Made by a program: the position numbers and the translations under genes | Shown here: positions 26,533-35,279 of the stretch, one piece after another | How positions within the stretch are numbered: position 1 is the first letter of the stretch | How the letters are laid out: the number at the start of each line of letters is the position of its first letter | Source: Acidimicrobiia bacterium | GTDB lineage: Bacteria > Actinomycetota > Acidimicrobiia > Acidimicrobiales > Poriferisodalaceae | Assembly: GCA_012960315.1 (NCBI GenBank) | Contig: DUBN01000024.1 | Coordinates: 1 to 64,000, forward strand | Direction of reading: 5' to 3' | DNA length: 64,000 nucleotides | The notes under the pieces: generated by a model | What the model was told of the DNA's origin: nothing | What the model saw: only the letters and a program-made list of their open reading frames with translations | Databases searched by the model: none

Positions 26533-27888
26533 TCAGCTGGCATCAGTCCACGCTGAGTAGCCGCCCATAAGGTCAACGACTGCGTCCGGGGCTATTTGTG
26601 AGCGGAGCATGCTTGCGGCAATTGAACTCCGGTAACCACCCGAGCAATACACGACTATGTCGTTACTCGTCGCAATTTCGTTCATGCGGTGGTGCAACTC
26701 AACCAACGGAATATGCACTGATCCTTCGATCACTCCTTCAGCGACCTCTCCTGGGCCGCGGACATCTAGAACGACGGGAGTTGAGTCTTCACGTAGTCGC
26801 CTTCTGAGCTCAGACGCTGTAAGTCGTTCAGTACCAACAACATTCGCCATGTCAATAGACCCGGCGGCGAGCGATCCGATGACGTGGTCATAACCGATTC
26901 GACACAGTCGCGTACGAGCTTCTGAAATCTGATCGGTTTCACCGAAAAGAACGATCGGTGTTTCCGGATCGATAACACTTCCTGCGAATTCAGCGAACCG
27001 TCCTTCTAGACCAACATTGATAGCTCCAGGCAAGTGTCCCGCAGCGAAACTTTCGGGGGTTCGCACATCGAGAACCACTGCTCCAGAACTGGTGATCTGA
27101 TCAACTTCAGCTAGAGATAAAGCTTGTAATGGGGAGTGATCTCTAACTGCTCGAATTTGATTGTTGAGTTTTGCGTCGTAGGAAAAATATCTCGGTTGTG
27201 TTGGCTGACCCTCACTGATCGAAGCAACAAATTCTTCGCGATCACCCATCCGTGCAGCCACGTTGTCTCTTTTTTGCGCACCGATCGTTGACCAGGTTTC
27301 ACTAGAAAGATTCTTGCCGCACGCCGAGCCCGCGCCATGGGCCGGGTAAACAATCGTGTCGTCGGGAAGGGTGAAAAGCTTGGTATGAAGCGAGTCGTGC
27401 AGCATCCCAGCCAGTTCAAATTTCGACCATCCAGAACTCACCAAAAGATCCGGGCGTCCCACATCGCCAACAAACAACGTGTCACCGGTACATACGGCGT
27501 GCGGGGTCAAAGAATCGGGAGTTTCATAAACCGCGATGCTGATCGATTCCGGTGTGTGTCCAGGCGTGTGCATGATCTCAAGGGTCACTTCCCCCAACGA
27601 ATAACGCTCGTGATCGTCAAATAGTCGAGCGGGGAATTCAGGTTCCGCTAAAGATCCAAACCCAATTTCCGCACCGACAGCGGCGAACTCGAGATGACCA
27701 GAAAGGAAGTCGGCGTGCAGGTGAGTTTCCAGGACCAGCTCGATCTCGAGACCTAGCTGCTGTGCGTCTTGTAGATAGTCCTCTATGTCTCTTCTGGGGT
27801 CGACGACCACTGCTCGACCGGTCGTCTCATCGCCGATGAGATACGAGGCTTGTGAAAGACACTGCAGGTAGTACTGCTCCAGAATCAC
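26533..27888 (-). CDS. MBL-fold persulfide dioxygenase-like protein with two rhodanese domains
   Basis: This 451-aa protein combines an MBL domain (about 1-240; THLHADFLSGH with His56, His58, Asp60 and His65) with two rhodanese domains (about 255-340 and 355-451). The MBL part matches persulfide dioxygenases, which oxidise glutathione or protein persulfides to sulfite using iron. The first rhodanese has FGETDQ where the active Cys loop should be and looks inactive. The second has CSGGYRS with Cys415. GTG at 27888 is chosen for its GGGAGA ribosome binding site; another GTG lies at 27909. A role in sulfide detoxification is likely. Confidence 0.88.
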   Translation of the reverse strand: MILEQYYLQCLSQASYLIGDETTGRAVVVDPRRDIEDYLQDAQQLGLEIELVLETHLHADFLSGHLEFAAVGAEIGFGSLAEPEFPARLFDDHERYSLGEVTLEIMHTPGHTPESISIAVYETPDSLTPHAVCTGDTLFVGDVGRPDLLVSSGWSKFELAGMLHDSLHTKLFTLPDDTIVYPAHGAGSACGKNLSSETWSTIGAQKRDNVAARMGDREEFVASISEGQPTQPRYFSYDAKLNNQIRAVRDHSPLQALSLAEVDQITSSGAVVLDVRTPESFAAGHLPGAINVGLEGRFAEFAGSVIDPETPIVLFGETDQISEARTRLCRIGYDHVIGSLAAGSIDMANVVGTERLTASELRRRLREDSTPVVLDVRGPGEVAEGVIEGSVHIPLVELHHRMNEIATSNDIVVYCSGGYRSSIAASMLRSQIAPDAVVDLMGGYSAWTDAS

Positions 27889-28091
27889 TTGGTTCTCCCT
27901 GTGCTCCACCGCGAAACTCGGCTTGGTGCACGACTCGCGCCACTTCGTTGTTCGTCCTCGTCGCCCGTTCTATCAGATGCGCGTGGGGCGATAGTTAGAT
28001 CGTAGGTCGAAGCACAGCCACCTAAGACCACCGAGGTTCACCCCCACCTTCTCGCCACTCTTTGGGGCGCCAGGTCATCTACGATTGCCGA

Positions 28092-28436
28092 ATGACTAGC
28101 CACATAACGGTTCAATCTACGAACAATCGGGTCCGGGTCCGTGTGAGTGATGTGACGGTCGCTGATTCTGCGCAAGCGCAACTGCTCACTGAGGGGACCC
28201 TTCCACTCCGCCATTATTTCCCTCGCGACCACGTGCGGATGGACTTATTGACCCCCACCGAAAACGTCACCCACTGCCCTCACAAAGGTGACGCTCACTA
28301 CTGGAGCTTGATTGTTGATGGTGAAGAGTTCGAAAACATTGTTTGGTCCTACGAAAACCCGATCCCCGAGATGTCCGACATCGCAGGCCTGCTTTGTTTC
28401 TACGACGAGCAAGTCACTCTTGAGGTGGTCACCTGA
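28092..28436 (+). CDS. DUF427 domain protein
   Basis: A 114-aa protein with the DUF427 signature: YFPRDHVRMDLL, THCPHKGDAHYWSL and an IVWSYENP strand. The function of this family is unknown. The ATG at 28092 follows a 200-base spacer and is preferred over an upstream in-frame start. It is convergent with the lipoprotein gene. Confidence 0.86.
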   Translation: MTSHITVQSTNNRVRVRVSDVTVADSAQAQLLTEGTLPLRHYFPRDHVRMDLLTPTENVTHCPHKGDAHYWSLIVDGEEFENIVWSYENPIPEMSDIAGLLCFYDEQVTLEVVT

Positions 28437-28491
28437 AATCTGACGTTGCGATTAGCACTACGAAACCCGGTCGGCCTAGTTTTTTGCGTCC

Positions 28492-29049
28492 CTAGCAATC
28501 ACCTTCGTAGTGAAACTTTTCACTTCCTTCCGAACCCCACCCAGTCACGACTCCGTCTGCTACAGCGAGGTTTACTCGTCCAGCTACAAAGTCTTCGGTG
28601 ACCGGTAGCAGTTCGCAGTCTCGCTGGATGGCTCGGTGGGGAAGTTCTAAAGAATCGAGAAGCAGTCCTACCTGTTGTTCGGTGAGGCCCACAATGCTGA
28701 TCGCTTCTACGATCCTTGCGCATACATCTTCCGATTTCGGGTCGAAACATGGAAGGTTGCGAGGGCCGAGTGACTGTTTAAAGCGAAACAGTTGAAACAC
28801 TTGACCAATGTCTACACCGGGTCTTGAGGCCGCAAGGTCCCATATATCTTCTAGTTTGACGAGTTCGGCCGGTTTAACGATTTGGTCGGTTTCTGATTCT
28901 TGGTCCAATTCGGCGGTTTGGTCAACGATTACCGAAGTTGCCACTTGGGCCGTGTCGTTCCCTTGAACGTCTTCGCCCGAAAGTGACGAATCTTGGGAGC
29001 AGGCCATCAACGCCGTTAGAAAGAATGTGACGGCGAAGAACTGTCTCAT
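28492..29049 (-). CDS. putative lipoprotein, function unknown
   Basis: This 185-aa protein has a short signal followed by the lipobox LTALMAC (Cys17), so it should be anchored on the outer face of the cytoplasmic membrane. A low-complexity, Asp/Glu/Gln-rich linker (about 20-65) leads to a helical domain with Cys pairs (RNLPCFDPKSEDVC, RDCELLP, and a terminal Cys). The folded part shows no known motif. The start has an inverted repeat 18 bases upstream (29067-29103). Confidence 0.72.
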   Translation of the reverse strand: MRQFFAVTFFLTALMACSQDSSLSGEDVQGNDTAQVATSVIVDQTAELDQESETDQIVKPAELVKLEDIWDLAASRPGVDIGQVFQLFRFKQSLGPRNLPCFDPKSEDVCARIVEAISIVGLTEQQVGLLLDSLELPHRAIQRDCELLPVTEDFVAGRVNLAVADGVVTGWGSEGSEKFHYEGDC

Positions 29050-29066
29050 TGCATGACCTTAATGGG

Positions 29067-29103
29067 GTCATCAAGTCGGTACAGAATGAGTTCGCTTGAT
29101 GAC
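29067..29103. repeat. inverted repeat upstream of lipoprotein gene
   Basis: Arms GTCATCAAG (29067-29075) and CTTGATGAC (29095-29103) are perfectly complementary with a 19-base loop. On the plus strand the right arm is followed by AATTTTT, terminator-like, but no plus-strand gene ends nearby. On the minus strand it lies after the thioesterase stop and just before the lipoprotein start. Confidence 0.5.
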
Positions 29104-29150
29104 AATTTTTCTTTGACGGGAGCAACTTTGCCGTCGATCGTTTACTGGCG

Positions 29151-29612
29151 TTACAACACTTCAGACAGTGGCTGATGGCGCATCGTTGTCAGTCCATAGA
29201 CCGCCAAAACGTCATCTTGGAACATGTTGCATGCAACCAAACGGGTTTCACCACGGCGGTGGATCACTTCGCTTGTTACACGAAAAGGAGTTTTTGTGAT
29301 CGCTTCGAAATAGTCCAGTCGCATGTTGATAGTCGATTGGAACCCCGGGGTGCCCTCGACGTCGCTTTGTGCCACGTAAAGGGAGGCGATGTCGACGTAA
29401 GCAGCCGTGAAGCCACCGAAAAGCTGACCGGCAGGGTTGAGCACAACATCGGGAAGATGACACAGGAGTTCAAGTTGCCCGGCGGACGAACTGACGACCG
29501 ACCATTCCGGGGCTTCCATCACATCAAAGGGCGCTAGTCCCGGGTTGAGTAGTCGGCCCTCAGGAACATTTTCACGCCATTCGAGTAAATCGGCGATTTT
29601 TTTATCACTCAT
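29151..29612 (-). CDS. PaaI/hotdog-fold thioesterase
   Basis: This 153-aa single hotdog domain resembles PaaI-family acyl-CoA thioesterases. The GQLFGGFTAAYVDIAS helix with its conserved Gly pair, INMRLDYFEAI and the strand TSEVIHRRGETRLVACNMF are seen in order. The catalytic Asp is likely in AAYVDIAS. The substrate is unknown. It could release CoA from intermediates of the nearby catabolic genes. Confidence 0.83.
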   Translation of the reverse strand: MSDKKIADLLEWRENVPEGRLLNPGLAPFDVMEAPEWSVVSSSAGQLELLCHLPDVVLNPAGQLFGGFTAAYVDIASLYVAQSDVEGTPGFQSTINMRLDYFEAITKTPFRVTSEVIHRRGETRLVACNMFQDDVLAVYGLTTMRHQPLSEVL

Positions 29613-29692
29613 TAGAAGAACCCCTTAGCGGAGGAAGTGTGCACGAAAAAGATTGCAAGGTCACTCTGAAGTGTGTCCGATCGTAGAGTCAG

Positions 29693-30670
29693 TCAACCGA
29701 TAGCTTCAGTGGCCGCGAGAAGGGCTGCCCCTAGAGCTCCAGCTAATTCCCCTGCGGCGGCGGGCTCGATTCGCACCGTGGCTCGTTGACTGGCACCGAT
29801 CAGCAACTGGTCGAAAGCCGTTCGTACTCTTGGTCCCAAAAGTTCCCATTCTTTGATGAGGCCGCCGCCCAGAATGATGATTTCAGGATCTATCAGCGCA
29901 GCACAGTTGGCTAAGCCCACTGCAACCCACCAACTGTATGCATCGATTACTCGTATCGCTTCTTCATCACCTTTTCGCGCGGCAGACGTGACATGTTCAC
30001 TGGTAATTTTTTCTACTTCACCTTCTACTTCTTCGACAATGGCGTTTAGACGCCCGGCCGAGACCGCTTGGGTAGCCAAGTTGACGAGGCCGGTGCCCGA
30101 CGCGTACGACTCCCAACAACCCCGCATGCCGCAGGCGCAGATTGGACCGTTTGGGTCAACCAACATATGACCTGGCTCTCCGGCCATTCCCTCTGCCCCA
30201 CGGACTACGGTGCCATCCGATATGACAGCTCCTCCAATTCCGGTTCCTAGTGTCACTAAAAGAGCTTGTTCGACGTTCCTCGCGGCGCCTCTTATCAATT
30301 CGGCCCGTGCGGCACAGTTGGCATCGTTATCGACATAAACGGGAACATCAATTAACGGCTCTATCGAACGTTGCAGTTTAAGACCGTCAGCATCAGCCAA
30401 ATTAGGTGCTCGGTGCAGCTGTCCATCTTTGTCGACGAGACCGGCGACACCGATGCCAAGAGCCGAGACTCTGTAGTTGCCGAGTTGGTCGGTAAGTGCG
30501 CGAAAAAGAGTGACAACGCACTCAACTATTTTGTCGGAGCTCTGAGGGGTAGGTCTCGTTTCTTGAACAAGGATTTCGCCACTTTGGGCGAGAGCCAGAC
30601 CGAGGGTTTTCGTACCCCCGATGTCCAAACCGATCGACACGACGTCAAAGGGGGCTTCAGTCAAGTTCAC
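29693..30670 (-). CDS. ROK-family sugar kinase (glucokinase-like)
   Basis: This 325-aa ROK kinase has no N-terminal DNA-binding domain, so it is an enzyme rather than a repressor. GLDIGGTKT near residue 15 is the ATP loop, GTGIGGAVI lies in the middle, GEPGHM holds the sugar-binding residues, and CACGMRGCWE is the zinc-binding motif. GTG at 30670 is the start. Glucose or a related sugar is the probable substrate. The gene is divergent from the enoyl-CoA hydratase at 30778. Confidence 0.87.
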   Translation of the reverse strand: MNLTEAPFDVVSIGLDIGGTKTLGLALAQSGEILVQETRPTPQSSDKIVECVVTLFRALTDQLGNYRVSALGIGVAGLVDKDGQLHRAPNLADADGLKLQRSIEPLIDVPVYVDNDANCAARAELIRGAARNVEQALLVTLGTGIGGAVISDGTVVRGAEGMAGEPGHMLVDPNGPICACGMRGCWESYASGTGLVNLATQAVSAGRLNAIVEEVEGEVEKITSEHVTSAARKGDEEAIRVIDAYSWWVAVGLANCAALIDPEIIILGGGLIKEWELLGPRVRTAFDQLLIGASQRATVRIEPAAAGELAGALGAALLAATEAIG

Positions 30671-30777
30671 CTCACCAGATTTCTAGGCCAACGGCTGCCA
30701 GCACAAGCTCGTGTCTTTTGACGACAACTTATCTCGGAGGCTGCAAAGCTGGTGGAATCAAGGACAGGGAGATCGCG

Positions 30778-31554
30778 ATGGACAGTGTTATTTACGAGAT
30801 TCAGGATCGTATTGCCTACGTAACCATCAATCGGCCCGAGGCCTACAACGCGTGCGACCAACCAACTTATGACCGTTTGGCTGAAGTGTGGGACGACTTT
30901 GCTCGCAACGACGACGCCTGGGTAGCGATCTTGACCGGCGCGGGCGACAAGGCGTTTTGTGCTGGAAGCGACATTAAGAAGAACTTCAATTCTTTACCTG
31001 ACCCGGCAGCGAGTTTCGCAGCAGCGGGTCGCGGGGACCTGATGCGTGGTCTTGAAATCTGGAAGCCGGTGATTGCGGCGGTAAATGGTCATTGCAACGG
31101 GGGTGGTCTTGAGCAGGCTTTGAGTTGTGACATACGTATCGCTTCCGATAATGCCCAGTTCGGCTTAGGGGAAGTGTTATTAGGTCTGTTGCCTGGTGGC
31201 GGAGGCACTCAGCGGCTTCCGCGCACGATACCGCTCGGCGATGCGCTCTGGATGTTGTACAGCGGCGAGCGAATAGACGCGCAGGAAGCCTTCCGTTTGG
31301 GGCTGGTCAACAAAGTCGTACCACTCGAAAATCTGATGTCTACAGCGCAAGCTATGGCCGAAAAGCTTTTAGGTTCGGGTCCTCTGGCAGTTCGGGCGAT
31401 CAAACAAGCCGCCGTTCAGGGTTTGAGTATGCCGCTCGACGATGGACTTCGCCTGGAACAGCATCTCTTTCGTCTTCTCGCAACTACCGAGGACAGCGTT
31501 GAGGGCACCCGAGCATTCGCGGAGAAACGTCCGCCTCAATGGAAAGGTCGATGA
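30778..31554 (+). CDS. enoyl-CoA hydratase
   Basis: A 258-aa crotonase-fold enzyme. The oxyanion-hole region AFCAGSD and both catalytic glutamates are visible: Glu112 in GGGLEQALSCD and Glu132 in FGLGEVLLG, spaced by 20 as in classical hydratases. The ATG at 30778 follows AGGGAG, deciding it against an upstream start. It lies eight bases before the AlaX gene. Confidence 0.9.
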   Translation: MDSVIYEIQDRIAYVTINRPEAYNACDQPTYDRLAEVWDDFARNDDAWVAILTGAGDKAFCAGSDIKKNFNSLPDPAASFAAAGRGDLMRGLEIWKPVIAAVNGHCNGGGLEQALSCDIRIASDNAQFGLGEVLLGLLPGGGGTQRLPRTIPLGDALWMLYSGERIDAQEAFRLGLVNKVVPLENLMSTAQAMAEKLLGSGPLAVRAIKQAAVQGLSMPLDDGLRLEQHLFRLLATTEDSVEGTRAFAEKRPPQWKGR

Positions 31555-31562
31555 GGTAACTC

Positions 31563-32276
31563 GTGACCGAGAAGCTGTACCTCGTTGATGCAACAATTCA
31601 GCAATTTGATGCTGTCGTTCTCGAAATTAACGAAGACCAAATTGAATTGGACAAAACTGCGTTTTATGTGACTGGAGGTGGCCAGCCGCACGATACAGGC
31701 CTCCTCAGATGGCAAAACGGAGAGAGTTCCGTTGAAGAGGTTCGAATGACTGACGGCAGAGTGTGGCATCGCCTCAACGGTGATATCCCCGATGTCGGTG
31801 TATCAGTCACAGGTTTGATCGATCAAGAACGTCGCCAGCACATGATGCGAACTCACACGGCGATGCACATTCTGTGTGGAGTGATGTGGCAGAAATGGCA
31901 GAGGGTCGTGACTGGGGGAAACATGGATGCTTTGTCAGGTCGAATGGACTTCGAACTTGACGAGTTCCCTGAAGGATTTGTTCAAGAAGTGGAGACCCTT
32001 TGTAATGCCGAGGTCGCCGCCAACCACCCAATAGAAGTGTCCTTCCTGCCGCGCTCCGACGCTGTTTTGGATAGAGATTTGATACGAACGAAAGTCAATC
32101 TGATTCCCGACTCAGTGACAGACATTCGAGTAGTGGACATCGTTGGCTTAGATAAACAAGCCGATGGGGGCACACACGTAGCTTTCACCGGTGAGGTTGG
32201 CAGAATCGAGATCACCAAAACGGAGTCAAAGGGTCGCGGTTTTAAGCGAATTAGATTCGTTCTCCACGACAGCTAA
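31563..32276 (+). CDS. alanyl-tRNA editing protein (AlaX-like)
   Basis: A 237-aa stand-alone editing domain that removes Ser or Gly from mischarged tRNAAla. Zinc-binding H98-TAM-H102 is present. At the second site the usual CxxxH is DGGTH (Asp201 to His205), an Asp in place of Cys. The N-terminal TGGGQPHDTG strand also fits. The start is GTG at 31563. The gene follows the enoyl-CoA hydratase by eight bases. Confidence 0.87.
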   Translation: MTEKLYLVDATIQQFDAVVLEINEDQIELDKTAFYVTGGGQPHDTGLLRWQNGESSVEEVRMTDGRVWHRLNGDIPDVGVSVTGLIDQERRQHMMRTHTAMHILCGVMWQKWQRVVTGGNMDALSGRMDFELDEFPEGFVQEVETLCNAEVAANHPIEVSFLPRSDAVLDRDLIRTKVNLIPDSVTDIRVVDIVGLDKQADGGTHVAFTGEVGRIEITKTESKGRGFKRIRFVLHDS

Positions 32277-32287
32277 CAACCGTCATT

Positions 32288-32659
32288 TCAGTTTCGCCAC
32301 AGAGTCGGGTCTGCCTCGTCTGGCAATACAAGAAAGAGCACGGTTGCATTCTCTGGACGAAAACTTGACTTGTGGCCTTGGCCTGTCAGGTCATCAGCCA
32401 GCAAGGCCATTCCTGGGGTAATGAGTCGAACCTCCCCATGGCCTGTCTCGATTTCGACTTCTCCTTCCAAGGGAACGACGATCTGCCGGCGAGGTGCATT
32501 ATGAAAATCCAGGTCAACTGCCGGTTGCTGGGTCCGAAATATCGCGCCTTGTAGCGACAACAGCGCAGTTTCGTAGCCCCTCACTTCCTTAGTCGTAGGT
32601 AGCTCGAGATCTTCGACAATCGTTTTGCCTTCTTCGGTTCGGATCCACACGAGGTGCAT
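32288..32659 (-). CDS. cupin-domain protein
   Basis: This 123-aa single-domain beta-barrel protein has VVPLEGEVEIETGHGEV and PGMALLADDLTGQGH, like the two cupin motifs, though the His/Glu metal set is not obvious. The ATG at 32659 has AAGGAA upstream; a longer reading to 32911 overlaps the amidase and is rejected. It lies 34 bases after the amidase and is probably co-transcribed. It may be a binding or small-isomerase protein, function unknown. Confidence 0.72.
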   Translation of the reverse strand: MHLVWIRTEEGKTIVEDLELPTTKEVRGYETALLSLQGAIFRTQQPAVDLDFHNAPRRQIVVPLEGEVEIETGHGEVRLITPGMALLADDLTGQGHKSSFRPENATVLFLVLPDEADPTLWRN

Positions 32660-32693
32660 GTCAGGTTCCTTAGAAAGGGTTGCCGGAGGGAGG

Positions 32694-34034
32694 CTAGGCG
32701 CAAAGCGATGGGTTCGGCAGTGCTCCGCGGGCGGCTTCATAGGCTGTTGAAATTTGCAAGCAAAGATTCTCATTGAAACCGCGGCACGCAATTTGAAGGG
32801 AAGTTGGAAGCCCTTCGTTCGAGATGCCTGAAGGGATCGAACTAGCGCACATCGATAAGTAATTGATGGCACGAGTGAATCGGGCCGGTGTTGAGTCTTC
32901 GTCTGCTTCATCCAGTGTTAGTGGCAACATCGGGGTCGTTGGTGTGACCAGGGCATCAAAGCCTTCGAGCGCGAGGTAAAAGTTTTTGCGATCGATATCT
33001 CGTTCAAGTACTGCTCCCACATATTCAGTTGAGGAAATGGACGCTCCTGGAAGAAAGCGCGCCCGTACGTTTTCGTCAACCCGAGCTTCAGGGTTCTCCA
33101 TGATGTCTCGATGGTGAAAATAACCCTCCGCGGTCACAATAACGAAGGTCGCTACTTTCATTTCCTCAAATGGTTTAGGGGGTTCGAAGGGGTCGACTTG
33201 CGCACCGAGTTCTTCGAGAACGTTGAGTGCTCGGTCATAGGCTTCGAGCTGAGCTACGTCTATTCCGTAACGTTCGTTTTCGGGCAAACAACCAATACGA
33301 AGACCGCGTATTCCAGCTGCAAGGTCATGCCCTAGCGGTTCCAAGGACATTGCTTCATACATGGCTGCAACATCAGCAACCGAACGAGCCATGGGGCCTG
33401 GTGTATCTAAGGTATGTGAAAGCGGCACGATTCCGTCCGTCGGGAGTAACTGCTCGGTGGTTTTCAAACCAACAATCCCGCAAAAAGCGGCCGGGAGTCG
33501 AACTGAACCGCCTGTGTCAGTTCCTATCGCGCATGAAACCATTCCTGAGGCAACCGCCGCTCCTGAACCACTAGACGAACCACCTGGGGTCCGAGCCGTG
33601 TCCTCATCCCAAGGGTTATGCGGGGTACCCATCCGCTGATTGGTTCCCCAGCCACCCATAGCAAACTCTACGGTTTTAGTTTTTCCGACCAGAATTCCGC
33701 CAGCGCTAATTAGTCGTTGAGCGATCGATGCGGTAGCTGGGGATTTACGCTCCGTCCATTCTGCGCAACCCGCTGCTGTGATTTTTCCTTGAACGTCGAC
33801 GATGTCTTTAAGCGCGAACGGGATGCCATGGAATGGCCCTTTCTGCGCGCCATCTGCGATTGCCTCGGTCGCCGCTTGCGCAGCAGCGCGAGCTTCTTCG
33901 CTATAGACGGCCTGCCACGCTCCGACAACGGGATCGAGAGTTTCAATAGCATCGAGGCATTGGTCAAGCACATCATTTGGGGTAAGAGTGCCATCCCCAT
34001 AATGTCGGATCAGTTCGCTTATCGAGAGCAGCAT
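32694..34034 (-). CDS. amidase (amidase-signature family)
   Basis: This 446-aa hydrolase has Lys76 in IPFALKDIVD, Ser153 in the GGSSSGS loop and Ser177 in GTDTGGSVRLPA, spaced 24 apart as the family requires. It is less similar to the first amidase (1855-3312) than expected for a recent duplicate. A downstream cupin gene and an upstream divergent P450 lie nearby. The substrate is unknown. Confidence 0.89.
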   Translation of the reverse strand: MLLSISELIRHYGDGTLTPNDVLDQCLDAIETLDPVVGAWQAVYSEEARAAAQAATEAIADGAQKGPFHGIPFALKDIVDVQGKITAAGCAEWTERKSPATASIAQRLISAGGILVGKTKTVEFAMGGWGTNQRMGTPHNPWDEDTARTPGGSSSGSGAAVASGMVSCAIGTDTGGSVRLPAAFCGIVGLKTTEQLLPTDGIVPLSHTLDTPGPMARSVADVAAMYEAMSLEPLGHDLAAGIRGLRIGCLPENERYGIDVAQLEAYDRALNVLEELGAQVDPFEPPKPFEEMKVATFVIVTAEGYFHHRDIMENPEARVDENVRARFLPGASISSTEYVGAVLERDIDRKNFYLALEGFDALVTPTTPMLPLTLDEADEDSTPARFTRAINYLSMCASSIPSGISNEGLPTSLQIACRGFNENLCLQISTAYEAARGALPNPSLCA

Positions 34035-34103
34035 CGCCGGCTCCGCCTTTCCTAGCAGTTACTCGCGTCTTAATAATGCTCGGATTCATGCAAAGCTGCT
34101 GAG

Positions 34104-35279
34104 ATGTCATCGGCTCCTACCGTAAATATTGATCCCGCTGCCTTCTGGGCGAATCCGTATCCGACGCTCACCCAGATGAGACAATCGGCGCCCATTTGTT
34201 TCGTTCCAGAACTTGGGGCCACGTTGATTACCCGTCGCGACGACATTCACACTTGCGAAAAGAACGTTGCAGTGTTTTCTTCTGACCAACCCGACGGGCT
34301 GATGAACGTTCTAATGGGTCGCAACATGATGCGAAAAGACGCCGACGAACACCGCCAGGAACGTTTCATCTACTACCCCGCCATTTCCCCGAGAAAAGTG
34401 GAGCAGGTGTGGGCGACGCTCTTCGAAGATCTCACCGACACTGTGTTGGCGAGCTTCCAACAGTCGGGCTCCGCTGACTTAGTGCCCCATTACGCGACTG
34501 CTGTTAGCGGCGAAGCCTTGAAAGCAATCACCGGTCTTACCCAGGTGTGGTTTCAAGATCTTGATGCTTGGAGTCAAGCCATGATCGACGGTGTCGCTAA
34601 CTACACCAATGACCCTGAGGCTGAATCACGATGTCACGCCGCTACAGCGGCAATTGATGCAGCTATTAGCGAACGTCTGCCCCAAGTGAAGAAGGTTCCC
34701 GATTACAGCTTGCTTTCGGTAATGACAGAAGCTGGGATGCCTGAGGAAATGGTGAGGGCCAACATCAAGCTGACAATTTCGGGTGGTCAAAACGAACCGC
34801 GAGATGCGATCGCCGGCGCGATATGGGCTCTCCTAACGCACCCCGATCAGCTCGCTTTAGCTGTCTCGGGAGAAGTTTCGTGGCTTCAAGTATTCGAGGA
34901 ATACTGTCGCTGGATCGCTCCAATTGGAATGTCGCCTCGTCGCGTCGCCATCGAACATTCCTACGACGGCGTCACCTTTGAACCAGAAGATCGAGTGTTC
35001 TTCATGTTCAATTCAGCGAACCGAGATGAGAACCATTTCGATGCCCCCGATGTCTTCGATGTGACGCGCGACACCACAGCCTCACTTACGTTTGGTGCAG
35101 GTCCTCATTTTTGCGCAGGGGCGGCGGCCTCTAGAAGCCTTGTCGGAAACGTCGCTCTACCCAAGCTATTTGAACGACTCGGTGAGTTGCGTCTCGATGC
35201 GCTCGCGCCACCAGTTGAATTCGGGGGGTGGGCTTTTCGTGGACCACTCACCCTTCCAGCTATTTGGGGTCAGTCTTGA
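34104..35279 (+). CDS. cytochrome P450
   Basis: This 391-aa soluble bacterial P450 has the heme loop FGAGPHFCAG with Cys337, the K-helix EYCR (ExxR), and the oxygen-binding I-helix segment SGGQNEPRD, which lacks the usual Thr. Length fits class I bacterial P450s that receive electrons from ferredoxin. No ferredoxin gene is adjacent. It ends in a 10-base overlap with the convergent gamma-glutamyltransferase gene. Confidence 0.9.
   Translation: MSSAPTVNIDPAAFWANPYPTLTQMRQSAPICFVPELGATLITRRDDIHTCEKNVAVFSSDQPDGLMNVLMGRNMMRKDADEHRQERFIYYPAISPRKVEQVWATLFEDLTDTVLASFQQSGSADLVPHYATAVSGEALKAITGLTQVWFQDLDAWSQAMIDGVANYTNDPEAESRCHAATAAIDAAISERLPQVKKVPDYSLLSVMTEAGMPEEMVRANIKLTISGGQNEPRDAIAGAIWALLTHPDQLALAVSGEVSWLQVFEEYCRWIAPIGMSPRRVAIEHSYDGVTFEPEDRVFFMFNSANRDENHFDAPDVFDVTRDTTASLTFGAGPHFCAGAAASRSLVGNVALPKLFERLGELRLDALAPPVEFGGWAFRGPLTLPAIWGQS

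Noticed and set aside
27889-28091. The largest non-coding gap, checked for a tRNA or small RNA
   Set aside because: No cloverleaf, T-loop or conserved element was seen; it probably holds promoters for the two divergent genes.
29067-29110. The inverted repeat followed by AATTTTT as a terminator
   Set aside because: No plus-strand gene ends nearby; the nearest plus-strand stop is over 600 bases upstream, beyond a minus-strand gene.
32660-32911. N-terminal extension of the cupin gene
   Set aside because: It overlaps the amidase end and a good ribosome binding site supports the start at 32659.
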